This document shows positions 9,286 through 18,645 of a stretch of DNA of 64,000 nucleotides, in pieces. The position numbers were made by a program, and so were the translations under genes. Each line of letters opens with the position of its first letter. Position 1 is the stretch's first letter. The DNA lies in NCBI RefSeq assembly GCF_001267925.1, contig NZ_CP011409.1, positions 2,976,001 through 3,040,000 of the forward strand, in the 5' to 3' direction. The stretch is from Herbaspirillum hiltneri N3. GTDB taxonomy: Bacteria; Pseudomonadota; Gammaproteobacteria; Burkholderiales; Burkholderiaceae_D. The notes under the pieces were generated by a model that did no database searches, had not been told where the DNA came from, and saw only the letters and a list, made by a program, of their open reading frames with translations.

Positions 9286-9336
9286 CGGTGCGGCGTCGAC
9301 TACACATTAGTAAAAATTTGAGACAACGGACAACGG

Positions 9337-10257
9337 ATGGACCAGGCATACGACTATCTCATCGGTGTAGATGGCGGCGGCACCAAAACGCTGGTGCGCG
9401 TGGTCCCAGCTGACGGCAGCCCGCCGACTGAAGCGACCGGTCCCGGATCGGCACTGCGCAACGGCGCACCGGCCGCCTGGAACGCAATCCTGACCACGCT
9501 GCAAGGTGCCTTCGCGCAGACCGGCATGCCCATGCCATCGCTGGCGCGCATGGCCGCCGGCATGGGCGTGGCCGGCTACAACGTGACGCAATGGGCGGCT
9601 GATTTCCGCGCCCAGGCGCCCGCCTTCGGCGCGCTGGAGATCGTCAGCGACGCCACCACCACACTGCTCGGCGCGCATCAGGGCCGGCCCGGCGCCATCA
9701 TCGCGGTCGGCACCGGCACCATCGGTGTGGCCCTGTATGCCGACGGCAGCGAACACGTGGTCGACGGCTGGGGCTTTCCCTCCGGAGACGATGCCAGCGG
9801 CGCCTGGATGGGACTGCGTGCGATCAATCATGCCCAGCATGTAGTCGATGGCCGCGCCCCGCATGGCGCCTTGTCGGCGGCGACGGTGGCGTTTTGCGCG
9901 ACGGACGGCGCCGTCATCAATCCCGGACGCAGCGAACGCGACGTCGTGCTTGACTGGCTGTCGCAAGCAGACCAGGCCGCGTTCGCCCGGCTCGCGCGAC
10001 TGGTCATCGCCCACGCCGGCGACGATCCGGCGGCGCGTGCCATCCTGACCGAGGCAGCAGCCGAACTGGAACTGATGGCCGCCACGCTGGATCCGGACAA
10101 GCAATTGCCGCTGGCGCTGTGCGGCGGCCTGGCCGGCGCGCTGCAAGAATATTTCTCGCCGGCGCTGCAGCAACGCATCACACCGGCGCTGGCCGATGCT
10201 GCCGACGGCGCCTTGCTGCTGGCGCGTCGCCGGCTGTCATCAAGTCTGACCATTTGA
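9337..10257 (+). CDS. BadF/BadG-type amino-sugar kinase (putative N-acetylglucosamine kinase)
   Basis: The 306-residue protein carries the ASKHA-fold phosphate 1 loop VDGGGTKTLVRV at residues 9-20, a phosphate 2-like IIAVGTGTIGVALY and an adenosine-region LALCGGLAGAL near the C-terminus, all marks of the BadF/BadG/BcrA ATPase family to which mammalian NAGK and bacterial NagK-II belong. Expected reaction: ATP-dependent phosphorylation of N-acetylglucosamine or glucosamine after non-PTS uptake. It stands between the importer ATPase and NagA, exactly where the pathway needs it. Substrate identity rests on context. Confidence 0.88.
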   Translation: MDQAYDYLIGVDGGGTKTLVRVVPADGSPPTEATGPGSALRNGAPAAWNAILTTLQGAFAQTGMPMPSLARMAAGMGVAGYNVTQWAADFRAQAPAFGALEIVSDATTTLLGAHQGRPGAIIAVGTGTIGVALYADGSEHVVDGWGFPSGDDASGAWMGLRAINHAQHVVDGRAPHGALSAATVAFCATDGAVINPGRSERDVVLDWLSQADQAAFARLARLVIAHAGDDPAARAILTEAAAELELMAATLDPDKQLPLALCGGLAGALQEYFSPALQQRITPALADAADGALLLARRRLSSSLTI

Positions 10258-10274
10258 AGAACGGAGCTAAGCCC

Positions 10275-11420
10275 ATGTCCTCCATCACCCAGGTTCGCGG
10301 CAACGTCCTCACGCCGCACGGCTGGATCGACGGCGCCATCAGTTTCGGCGACCTGATCTGCAGCATTGACGGTGCGCAGCTGGAATTCGAACCGGCCGAC
10401 GGCACGCCGCACGCCAACGACGGCGACTACATCCTGCCCGGCTTCATCGACCTGCACGTGCATGGCGGCGGCGGCAAGGATGTCATGGAAGGCGGCGACG
10501 CCATCGACGTCATCGCGCGCCTGCATGCACGCCATGGCACCACCAGCCTGCTCGCCACCACCATGACGGCGCCGCTGGACGAACTCGAAGTTGCGCTCAA
10601 GGCCATCGGCAGCGCCAGCCGCAGACGCGAACCAGGCAGCGGCCGCGCGCGCATCCTCGGCGTGCATCTCGAAGGTCCTTACATCAATCCCGGCAAGCTC
10701 GGTGCGCAACCCGACTTCGCCATCGAAGCGACACTGGAGCAGGTCGACTGGCTGGCCAGCTTCGCGCCGATCAAGCTGATCACCATCGCGCCGGAAGTCG
10801 ACGGCCACCTCGAACTGGTGCGTGTCCTGACCACCGGCGGCATGCTGGTGCAGATCGGCCATACGCTCGGCACCTACGACGATGGCGTCGCGGCGCTGAA
10901 GAACGGCGCCGCCGGCTTCACCCATTTGTTCAACGCCATGAGCGGCTTCCACCATCGCGAACCGGGCATGGCCGGCGCCGCGCTGGCGCATGCGGAATAC
11001 GCAGAGCTGATTCCCGATCTGCTGCACGTGCATCCCGGCGCCATCCGTACTGCGCTGCGCGCCATCCCGCGCCTGTATTGCGTGACCGACTCCACCGCCG
11101 CCGCCGGCATGCCCGACGGCGACTACGCGCTGGGCCGCCAGGTGGTGCACAAATGCGCCGGCGGCGTGCGCCTGGCCGACGGCACCTTGGCCGGCAGCAC
11201 GTTGACGATGGACCAGGCGCTGCGCAACCTGATCGCCATGGGCCTGGATATTTCCGAAGCCTCGCTGCGCACCTCGACCTATCCGGCCGACTACCTCGGC
11301 GTCAAGGAACGCGGCCGCCTCAAGCCCGGCTGCTTTGCCGACATCCTGGTATTCGATCGCCAGTTCAAATTAAAAGAAGTCTACGTAGAAGGAGAAAAGA
11401 TTGACCTCGCTCATGCTTAA
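10275..11420 (+). CDS. nagA: N-acetylglucosamine-6-phosphate deacetylase
   Basis: The 381-residue amidohydrolase starts at the ATG at 10275 behind ACGGAG. Visible motifs are GFIDLHVHGGGG (metal site entry), GVHLEGPYINPGKLGAQ (metal-binding Glu), IGHTLG, THLFNAMSGFHHREPG and the catalytic Asp region CVTDSTAAAGMPDG. It converts N-acetylglucosamine-6-phosphate to glucosamine-6-phosphate plus acetate in the cytoplasm. The last 20 bases overlap the next gene, indicating translational coupling. Confidence 0.95.
   Translation: MSSITQVRGNVLTPHGWIDGAISFGDLICSIDGAQLEFEPADGTPHANDGDYILPGFIDLHVHGGGGKDVMEGGDAIDVIARLHARHGTTSLLATTMTAPLDELEVALKAIGSASRRREPGSGRARILGVHLEGPYINPGKLGAQPDFAIEATLEQVDWLASFAPIKLITIAPEVDGHLELVRVLTTGGMLVQIGHTLGTYDDGVAALKNGAAGFTHLFNAMSGFHHREPGMAGAALAHAEYAELIPDLLHVHPGAIRTALRAIPRLYCVTDSTAAAGMPDGDYALGRQVVHKCAGGVRLADGTLAGSTLTMDQALRNLIAMGLDISEASLRTSTYPADYLGVKERGRLKPGCFADILVFDRQFKLKEVYVEGEKIDLAHA
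11389..11394 (+). promoter_or_regulatory. Ribosome binding site fixing a TTG start
   Basis: AAGGAG inside the 3' end of nagA lies 6 bases before a TTG at 11401. The nearest ATG in the same frame (11413) would be 18 bases away, so the TTG is preferred. Confidence 0.6.
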
Positions 11421-12423
11421 GGAGGCCCGTTCGGCCGGCAGTCACGTCGCCGAGCAGCTCGCCCGCGACCAGGCCCGTTATGCCGAACTGGGGCGCTGGC
11501 TGCGCACGGCGCCGCCGTCAGGGATCGTCACGGTGGCGCGCGGCAGTTCCGACCACGCCGCCAGCTATTGCGCCTACCTGACCATGGTGCGCCTCGGTCA
11601 CATCGTGGCCTCGCTGCCGATGTCGCTGGTGACGCTCAACAAGGCGCCGCTGATTGCCCGCGATGCGCTGGCGATCGCCATTTCGCAATCCGGGCAAAGC
11701 CCCGACGTGATCGAGCCGATCCGCTACTTCCGCGATGGCGGCGCCACCACGGTGGCGCTCATCAATGACGCCGAATCGCCATTGGCGAAGACCGCCGAAT
11801 GGACGTTGCCATTGCACGCCGGCGCCGAACTCAGCGTGGCCGCGACCAAGAGTTTCATCGCCAGCCTGGTCGCCGGCGCACTGTTCGCCGGTCACTGGCA
11901 AGACGACGCCGGCTTCCTGCACGCGCTGGACAGCCTGCCGGAATCGCTGCAGCGCGCCGCCGACAGCGACTGGTCCAAAGCCGTCGAGATACTCGCTCCG
12001 GCCACCAGCATCATGGTGGTCGGGCGCGGCATCGGTTTCCCGCTGGCGCTGGAAGCGGCGCTCAAATTCAAGGAAACCTCCGCCATCCAGGCCGAAGCAT
12101 TCAGCGGCGCCGAAATCAAGCACGGTCCGATGGCGCTCATCAACGAGGGCTATCCCTTGCTGATGTTCGCCACCCGCGGACCCACCCAGGCCGGCATGCT
12201 GCAGCTCGCCGCCGAAATGCGCCAGCGCGGCGCCAAAGTCCTGCTGGCGGCGCCCGCCGATATCGCCGAACGTGACCTCACCCTGCCGACCGCAGTCACA
12301 CCGGATCTCGATCCTATCGTCGCGATCCAGGCGTTCTACGTAATGGCGGCCCAACTGGCCGTGGCGCGCGGCATGGATCCCGACAAGCCGCGCCATCTGA
12401 GCAAGGTCACCAAGACCAGCTGA
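11401..12423 (+). CDS. SIS-domain glucosamine-6-phosphate deaminase (NagB-II type)
   Basis: The 340-residue protein has two SIS domains and matches the isomerase half of GlmS without the glutaminase half. The first SIS loop is ISQSGQSPDVIEPI, followed by ELSVAATKSF. The second domain carries AEAFSGAEIKHGPMAL with the GlmS-like catalytic His, and the C-terminus DPDKPRHLSKVTKT keeps the catalytic-type Lys. Stand-alone proteins of this kind replace NagB in several proteobacteria (NagB-II, known in Shewanella), turning glucosamine-6-phosphate into fructose-6-phosphate plus ammonia. It is the last gene of the operon and ends before a strong terminator. Confidence 0.9.
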   Translation: MTSLMLKEARSAGSHVAEQLARDQARYAELGRWLRTAPPSGIVTVARGSSDHAASYCAYLTMVRLGHIVASLPMSLVTLNKAPLIARDALAIAISQSGQSPDVIEPIRYFRDGGATTVALINDAESPLAKTAEWTLPLHAGAELSVAATKSFIASLVAGALFAGHWQDDAGFLHALDSLPESLQRAADSDWSKAVEILAPATSIMVVGRGIGFPLALEAALKFKETSAIQAEAFSGAEIKHGPMALINEGYPLLMFATRGPTQAGMLQLAAEMRQRGAKVLLAAPADIAERDLTLPTAVTPDLDPIVAIQAFYVMAAQLAVARGMDPDKPRHLSKVTKTS

Positions 12424-12479
12424 ATGTCAGACTAACAGCCTTCCTCCCCGTGACACCCTGATGTAGTAGTGCACTTTCG

Positions 12480-12510
12480 CCGCCTCAGCCTCCCAAGGCT
12501 GAGGCGGTTT
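12480..12510 (+). terminator. Rho-independent terminator of the amino-sugar operon
   Basis: A perfect 11-bp stem (CCGCCTCAGCC / GGCTGAGGCGG) with a 6-base loop is followed by TTTATCTTTT. It lies 57 bp after the stop codon of the last gene. Confidence 0.88.
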
Positions 12511-12714
12511 ATCTTTTACGGCAACTGCTTCTGTTTGTGGCAACACCTCACCACATCCTCTGCGCGCACACCCAAGAGCAAAAAAAGAATTCATTTGCGA
12601 CGCAATTACATATAAATGAAGTATAGAAATCGTTCTATATGCATGTTCCTGAGCATCTCTTAGCATGCCTTTTCGATCACGTCACCCCGACGACACCGCG
12701 AAGGAATGCCAGAG

Positions 12715-15366
12715 ATGAACAAACCATCAGTAATCTGCCAGCAGCAATATCACGTCGCCATACCCGGCACCGCCTCCGCAGCGGCATTGTCGGTGGTGTC
12801 ATTTGAAGCCACCGAGACCTTGGGTGAGCCGTATCGCGTCGTAGTGCAGCTCACCCACCCGCAAGAATTGCATCGTGCGGACTACCTCGGCAAGGAAGCC
12901 AGCTTCACCATCACGCCATCGGTCGTCGATGCGCTGTTCGGCAATGCCAACGATGCACATGAAGGACGTACCTTCGTGGGCTGCATCACCCACTTCAACA
13001 AACGCAAACAGACCCACGACTTCCACCGCTACGAATTCACCATCGAACCGCTGGTCGCACGTCTGCGCCTGACCCACACCAGCCGCGTCTTTCAGAAGAA
13101 GACGGCCCCGCAAATCATCGAAGCGATCCTGCGTCGTCACGACTTCAACGGTAACCAGTTCCAGTTCAAGACCCGCCGCACCTATCCAGAACACGCCTTT
13201 CGCCTGCAATACCAGATGAGTGATTGGGACTACATCCATTTGCTGATGCAACAGGAAGGTCTGCACAGCTATTTCACTCCCGGCAAGTTCGGCGACATCA
13301 TCGTCTTTGGTGACGACATCGATCACTACATCTACCAGCCCGAACTCAAGGTGCCGTATCGCGAAACCGCCGGACTGGAAGCGAATACCGAAACGGTATT
13401 CAGCCTGCAAACGCAGTCGCAAACGGTTCCCGCTTCGTATCGCGTCGCCGACTACCATCCGGCCGACGCCTGGGAGCGCTTCAAGGAAGAAGCCAATATC
13501 GACCGCGCCGACAAGACCACCTACGGTCAACCTTATGTCTACGGCAGCCATCATCTGAATCAAAAAGATGCCAAATGGGAAGCGCAACTACGCCATGAAG
13601 CAGCGATTGCGCGTCAGATCGTCTATACCGGCGAAAGCAACGTCCTCGAACTGTGTCCTGCACGCATCCTGCGCATGGATCAATCCCTGCCGGACGCCCC
13701 CAACGGCCAGGTCATCGTCAGCGTCACCCACAGCGGCGCACGCGACGCCGCCTACAAGAACAGCTACACCGCGATTCCGAGTGACCGCCGCTTCCGGTTG
13801 CAACTCGACGAAGCCAACTGGCCGAAGATCGCCGGCACCTTATCGGCACGCGTCACCTCACCCGGCAAGTACCCGCATGCCTACATCACTAAGCACGGCC
13901 ACTATACGGTCCGCTTCGATCTTGACTTCGATGAATGGAACCCCGGTGGCGAGAGCGTGCCGCTCCGATTAGCCAAGCCCTTCGCCGGCGCCCACGAAAC
14001 CGGTTTCCACTTCCCGATCATTGACGGCACCGAAGCGGCGATTGCCTTCATGGACGGCAACCCGAATAAACCCTACATCGCCCACCTGCACCACAACAGC
14101 CGACAGCCTGACCACATCACCACCGAAGACCGCTGGCTGAGCCGCAACGTCATCCGCACGCAGAGTAACAACAAGTTGCGCATGGAGGATTGGAAAGGGC
14201 AGGAGCATATCAAACTCAGTACTGAGCATTCCGGCAAGAGTCAGTTGAATCTCGGGCATCTGGTGGACAGCAAGCGCCAGCCGCGTGGGCAAGGTGTTGA
14301 ACTGCGCACCGATGCCCATGCGGCGATCCGCGGCGGCAAGGGTGTGTTCATCAATGCCGATGCACAGCCAGGAGCGCAGGGTAAACAGTTGGACATGCAA
14401 GCCGCAATCGCCAATTTGGAAGCCTCTCTGGAGCAGACTTATGCTTTGACCCAAGCCACCAAATCTGCACAAGCCATTGCCGCCGACTATGCCGAACAAA
14501 AGGCATTTCTCGACGACACCTTAAAACAACTCAAGCAAGCCGGAATCGTCATGAGTGCACCCGCTGGAATTGCCCTGGCATCCGGAACGGACGTGCAGGT
14601 TTCCGCGCGCGAGCATCTGATCGCCACGGCGGGCGGCAATGCCGATATCAGCGTCATGAAGCGCTTTACGGTCGCGGCGGGTGAAGCCATTTCTCTGATT
14701 GCGCACAAGCTTGGCATGAAACTGTTCGCCGCCAAAGGCAAAATCGAGATACAGGCGCAAAGCGATGACTTGGCGCTGACGGCAGACAAGAACGTCATGA
14801 TGACCAGCGCCAACGGCCGCCTCGCCATCAGCGCCAAGGAAGAAATCCTCCTCAAGGCTGGCGGCTCGTACATCCGGATCACGCCCCTGGGCATTGAAGA
14901 AGGCACCCTGGGCAACAGAACGTGGAGAGCCGCAAGTCATCGTCGGCCAGGTCCGGCAAGTCTGCCCGGCGATCATCGTTTACCTGCCGGTGATTTTTTA
15001 CCAAAAATACCGCTGAATCTGAGTGCCGTGATCGCCCCGGCGTCGCATGCAGCATTACCCCTCGGCATGCCCTATGAACTGCTCGCCGATGGCGTCCCGA
15101 TCAGCAAAGGCGTCATCGACGCCAGTGGACAAATGCCGGTGGCGCATCAGCGCGGCGTGCAGCAGTACGCAGTAAAGCTAGGCAATGGCATGCATCTGAA
15201 GCTACCCATGACAGAAGCGTGGCGAGGCGACGAACGCAATGCGACGCTCGCCAATACCGGCTTCCATCGCCACGAACAAGGACAGACTGACACAGAAACA
15301 AAGCAAGATCGCGCGCACTATCGCGACATCTACCAGCAACTGCTCAACCTCACCCAGGAAGGATAA
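12715..15366 (+). CDS. vgrG: Type VI secretion spike protein VgrG with C-terminal transthyretin-like extension
   Basis: The 883-residue protein shows the gp27-like N-terminal half, an OB-fold/gp5-like region with the motif FHFPIIDGTEAAIAFMDGNPNKPYI near residue 430, a DUF2345 beta-prism region (about 560-720), and a C-terminal stretch around residues 775-860 (GMPYELLADGVPISKGVID) that looks transthyretin-like. Such extensions bind lipase effectors in other bacteria (enteroaggregative E. coli VgrG1-Tle1). ATG 12715 is chosen because AAGGA at 12701-12705 is 9 bases away; an ATG at 12706 would abut it. A phospholipase D effector gene follows after 3 bp. No Hcp, PAAR or adaptor gene is adjacent. 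Confidence 0.94.
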   Translation: MNKPSVICQQQYHVAIPGTASAAALSVVSFEATETLGEPYRVVVQLTHPQELHRADYLGKEASFTITPSVVDALFGNANDAHEGRTFVGCITHFNKRKQTHDFHRYEFTIEPLVARLRLTHTSRVFQKKTAPQIIEAILRRHDFNGNQFQFKTRRTYPEHAFRLQYQMSDWDYIHLLMQQEGLHSYFTPGKFGDIIVFGDDIDHYIYQPELKVPYRETAGLEANTETVFSLQTQSQTVPASYRVADYHPADAWERFKEEANIDRADKTTYGQPYVYGSHHLNQKDAKWEAQLRHEAAIARQIVYTGESNVLELCPARILRMDQSLPDAPNGQVIVSVTHSGARDAAYKNSYTAIPSDRRFRLQLDEANWPKIAGTLSARVTSPGKYPHAYITKHGHYTVRFDLDFDEWNPGGESVPLRLAKPFAGAHETGFHFPIIDGTEAAIAFMDGNPNKPYIAHLHHNSRQPDHITTEDRWLSRNVIRTQSNNKLRMEDWKGQEHIKLSTEHSGKSQLNLGHLVDSKRQPRGQGVELRTDAHAAIRGGKGVFINADAQPGAQGKQLDMQAAIANLEASLEQTYALTQATKSAQAIAADYAEQKAFLDDTLKQLKQAGIVMSAPAGIALASGTDVQVSAREHLIATAGGNADISVMKRFTVAAGEAISLIAHKLGMKLFAAKGKIEIQAQSDDLALTADKNVMMTSANGRLAISAKEEILLKAGGSYIRITPLGIEEGTLGNRTWRAASHRRPGPASLPGDHRLPAGDFLPKIPLNLSAVIAPASHAALPLGMPYELLADGVPISKGVIDASGQMPVAHQRGVQQYAVKLGNGMHLKLPMTEAWRGDERNATLANTGFHRHEQGQTDTETKQDRAHYRDIYQQLLNLTQEG

Positions 15367-15369
15367 GAC

Positions 15370-17337
15370 ATGAGCATCCTCCACGAAGACCAGACCATCA
15401 CCGTCCCCATCGCCACCGACCACACCCGCAGCGCCACCCTCACGCTGCCGTGGTTTGTCCAGGGCACCGTCTACTCCCCCAAAGGCTGTTCGTTTGAGCC
15501 GCTGGTCAATGGCGAAGCCGCCTTTGGCGCCATTTACGACGCCATCGAACAAGCCACCCACAGCATCGACATCATTTGCTGGGGCTTTCAGCCGTCGATG
15601 TACTTCAAGCGCGGCTACCTTGCCGGCAACCTCACCATCGGCCAGCTGCTCGACAAGAAAGCAGAAAAAAAGGGCCTCAAGATACGTCTCTTGCGCTGGA
15701 GAAGCGTGGACAATGGCGCGCAATTCATCGAAGACCCCGCTCCCGGCGACAACCCCACCGCCACCACCGCTGATCACGTCGCCGCCGCCTGGCATAAACA
15801 AGCGCCTAAAGACCTGCGCACCCCATGGCAACGGGATTTCGATGTGCAGTGGTACCGCCGGGCACACATCGCCGGCAATCCCTTGCTGCCTCACTTGCTA
15901 CCGACCGGCAACCTGATCTACGCCACCCGTGACATGAGTCTGATGGGACGCGGGCGCGCCGCCGTACATGCTGGCCAGCAAACGAAGGACCCGCAAGCCA
16001 CCGCCGTGATGAGCCTCTTCCCCTCCCATCACCAAAAGATGGTCCTCATCGACTACGAAGACCCCGCCCGCGCCGTCGGCTTCGTCATGGGCCACAACAT
16101 GCTCGACGCCTACTGGGACCGCGACGGTCACAGCGCAACCCGGCACGGCCCCGACGAAGGCCGCAACGGCGCTACGCCCCGGCAAGACATCTCCAGCCGT
16201 CTGCACGGCCCCATCCTGATCTCGCTGAACCACAACTTCTGCCAGGCCTGGGACGACGCCACCGCAGACCATCTCCTCAAAAAACGCCAAGTCCTCGAAG
16301 CACAGCATCAACCCATCACGAATCGCTGCGTCAGGCAAAGCGGCACCCCCGTCATGGCGCAAATTCTGCGCACCCAGCCCGAACACGGTGAAACCGACAT
16401 CCGGCGCGGCTACGCGCAAGCCATCAACAACGTCACCAGCTACCTCTATATCGAAAACCAGTACTTCCGCTACCCCAGGCTGGCCGCACAGATCAAGGCC
16501 GCCGTACAACGCCAGGTCAATGCCGGACGCCCCGTCGACCAATACCCGATCCACCTGTTCGTCGTCACCAACGCCAGCGACGACGGCATCGGCCCCGGCA
16601 CCTTGCGCACCTACGAACTCCTGCGCGCGCTGGGCCGTCCCGACGTCATGCCCGGCATCGCCCTCGAAGACAAGAAAGATAATCTGCAACAGCAGTATCA
16701 GGAAGCCTGCAACGCCGAAGTGCGCGCCCACGCCAAAGCCAACGCCATTGCCAGCAACCGCAGCCTCTACGACACCCCGGCGCAACAGCAAGCCAGCCAC
16801 GACAGGCTCAAGGCCGCCCAGGCACAACGGCAACAAGCCAAAGACAAACAAGCCGCGCTGCAACAGCAGATGAACGAAGCCATGCAACAGCAGCAAGACC
16901 TGCAAAGCAATCCCGATGCCGCGGACAAGACCGTCCTGCCGACCGCCACGCCGGGCTTAAAGGTGCATATCTGCAGCCTGGTCGCCCCCGACTCCCCGGC
17001 AGAGAACTGGATGCCGGTCTACATCCACTCCAAACTGATGCTCATCGACGACACCTACACCATGCTCGGCTCAGCCAACATCAATGTGCGCAGCATGGAG
17101 GCCGATAGTGAATTGAACATCTGTCATGAGCGCGCTGACGCGACCCAGCCGCTGCGCAAGAAGTTGTGGAATTTGCATACGAATAACAAGGGTGGGCAGG
17201 ACAATGTGGGGGATGCGTTTGAAAAGTGGGGAGATATCATCCGGCGTAATAAAAATAATCGGGCAAAAAAACTGCGGCCGGAAGCTTCACTGGTCGGCTT
17301 CATCTATACCGGCACTGAACGCAAATCAATGGACTGA
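15370..17337 (+). CDS. Phospholipase D-family type VI effector (Tle5-like)
   Basis: The 655-residue protein has two HKD catalytic motifs, HQKMVLID near residue 220 and HSKLMLID near residue 552, each followed by the usual glycine/asparagine strand (FVMGHNMLD; MLGSANINVRSME). It would hydrolyse phosphatidylethanolamine-type lipids of target membranes, as P. aeruginosa PldA/PldB (Tle5) do. A glutamine-rich coiled-coil insert lies around residues 475-515 between the two motifs. There is no signal peptide, as expected for cargo carried by VgrG. It sits 3 bp behind vgrG and 2 bp before a lipoprotein gene, the classic spike-effector-immunity order. Confidence 0.92.
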   Translation: MSILHEDQTITVPIATDHTRSATLTLPWFVQGTVYSPKGCSFEPLVNGEAAFGAIYDAIEQATHSIDIICWGFQPSMYFKRGYLAGNLTIGQLLDKKAEKKGLKIRLLRWRSVDNGAQFIEDPAPGDNPTATTADHVAAAWHKQAPKDLRTPWQRDFDVQWYRRAHIAGNPLLPHLLPTGNLIYATRDMSLMGRGRAAVHAGQQTKDPQATAVMSLFPSHHQKMVLIDYEDPARAVGFVMGHNMLDAYWDRDGHSATRHGPDEGRNGATPRQDISSRLHGPILISLNHNFCQAWDDATADHLLKKRQVLEAQHQPITNRCVRQSGTPVMAQILRTQPEHGETDIRRGYAQAINNVTSYLYIENQYFRYPRLAAQIKAAVQRQVNAGRPVDQYPIHLFVVTNASDDGIGPGTLRTYELLRALGRPDVMPGIALEDKKDNLQQQYQEACNAEVRAHAKANAIASNRSLYDTPAQQQASHDRLKAAQAQRQQAKDKQAALQQQMNEAMQQQQDLQSNPDAADKTVLPTATPGLKVHICSLVAPDSPAENWMPVYIHSKLMLIDDTYTMLGSANINVRSMEADSELNICHERADATQPLRKKLWNLHTNNKGGQDNVGDAFEKWGDIIRRNKNNRAKKLRPEASLVGFIYTGTERKSMD

Positions 17338-17339
17338 AC

Positions 17340-18641
17340 ATGCCAACCCATCCCTACCGTCACTTTATTACTTTACTGCTCGCATCGAGCTTCTTACTGA
17401 CTGCCTGCTCCAAGGAGAAACCTGTGCCTGCCGTACCCGATACCACTGCTTTACGCGCCAATCTGGCTTTCACGTGTACAAAAGAAGCCGACCGCCTGCC
17501 GACTCTGAATCCCGACGCTGATCAATTGTTTAAATACGCCCGCTGGCTGGAGAAGCAAGCCGGCGAGCCACACTATGACGAGGTAGCACGCTACTACCGC
17601 ATTGCCGCCGCCCACGGTCATTACAAGGCCAACAGCAACCTGCAAAAGCTGGTGTCGCAAGGGCAGGCGGAGTCGCCCAATCCGAGCCGGGAAACCGTGC
17701 TATTGGCGCAGCAACTGATCGATGCAGGCATCCCCGGCGGTTACTACGACATGGCCCGGTATCTGGAGCTGGGCTATGGCGTCAAGCGTAGCCATCAGAA
17801 TGCGCTGATCTACTACCGCAAAGCGGCGGACCTTGGCAGTCCCGACGCGCAATATTATGTTGCCGAGCAACTGGCGCCGATTGATATTGCACCGGAGATT
17901 GCACGGCAGATGCGTCAATGTGCAGCCAATCAAGGGCATGGTGAAGCAGCACAGATGTTAGGTATAGATTTACAAACAGATAATCTCTACGCCGCAGCCG
18001 TTCAAGCCTTCCAGAAAGCTGTCGCAGCAGGCAATACCGAATCGGCCCTTAAACTGGAAGATAGTTTTAAAGGTGTCTTACCGTCAGATACGCTGGACTA
18101 CCTCGCCCTCCCCGAAGACCTCGAACGCTCACGCCGTTACAAGGAAATTAAATTACTGCTGCGCCACAACGAAAGCAAGAACCCCAAAGTCCCCGACATC
18201 GACCAGATTGTGCCGTTGCCGCCAGCGAAACTGCCGCACTGGGACGGCACCTTTCAGTGGAAGAAGGAGCAGGACGCCGCCGTCGCCCCCGCCAAGCCCG
18301 ACGAGAAGCTGGTAGTGCGCCTGGCCAACGACAAGCGCCTCGACCCCGCCACCGGTCTCCTGATTCCGCGTGAACCACTGGGCACGCCCGCTAAAACTGG
18401 CTCAGCCTGTCCGGAGAGCGGTACGTGGTGCGCTCAATGGGCCAACCGGCATTTCAGTATTGTCCAAACCAAAGGACAAACCATGCCACCGGTCACGGTG
18501 GTACTGCCGCGCGATGAGCCTGTCTGGATGCCGGTTATCGTCCCCGCCTTCCTCGACACCATCAAACTGTGGCCGCACGACCCCAACATCATTGATGTGA
18601 CCTGGAGGCTGGAGGCGTATCTGGAAACAAAAAAGGTATAG
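17340..18641 (+). CDS. Sel1-like repeat lipoprotein, probable immunity protein to the phospholipase
   Basis: The 433-residue protein starts with a lipoprotein signal peptide and lipobox LTAC (Cys at residue 23). Tetratricopeptide-like Sel1 helices follow (YDEVARYYRIAAAHGHYKANSN; GGYYDMARYLELGYG with the pair YYRKAADLGSPDAQYYVAEQL). Immunity proteins to Tle5 phospholipases are typically periplasmic Sel1-repeat proteins (Tli5), so location next to the effector and architecture agree. The C-terminal 150 residues are not recognised; they contain a lone Cys pair (SACPESGTWCAQWA). It should block the phospholipase in the periplasm of the producing cell or its siblings. Confidence 0.85.
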   Translation: MPTHPYRHFITLLLASSFLLTACSKEKPVPAVPDTTALRANLAFTCTKEADRLPTLNPDADQLFKYARWLEKQAGEPHYDEVARYYRIAAAHGHYKANSNLQKLVSQGQAESPNPSRETVLLAQQLIDAGIPGGYYDMARYLELGYGVKRSHQNALIYYRKAADLGSPDAQYYVAEQLAPIDIAPEIARQMRQCAANQGHGEAAQMLGIDLQTDNLYAAAVQAFQKAVAAGNTESALKLEDSFKGVLPSDTLDYLALPEDLERSRRYKEIKLLLRHNESKNPKVPDIDQIVPLPPAKLPHWDGTFQWKKEQDAAVAPAKPDEKLVVRLANDKRLDPATGLLIPREPLGTPAKTGSACPESGTWCAQWANRHFSIVQTKGQTMPPVTVVLPRDEPVWMPVIVPAFLDTIKLWPHDPNIIDVTWRLEAYLETKKV

Positions 18642-18645
18642 AAAG

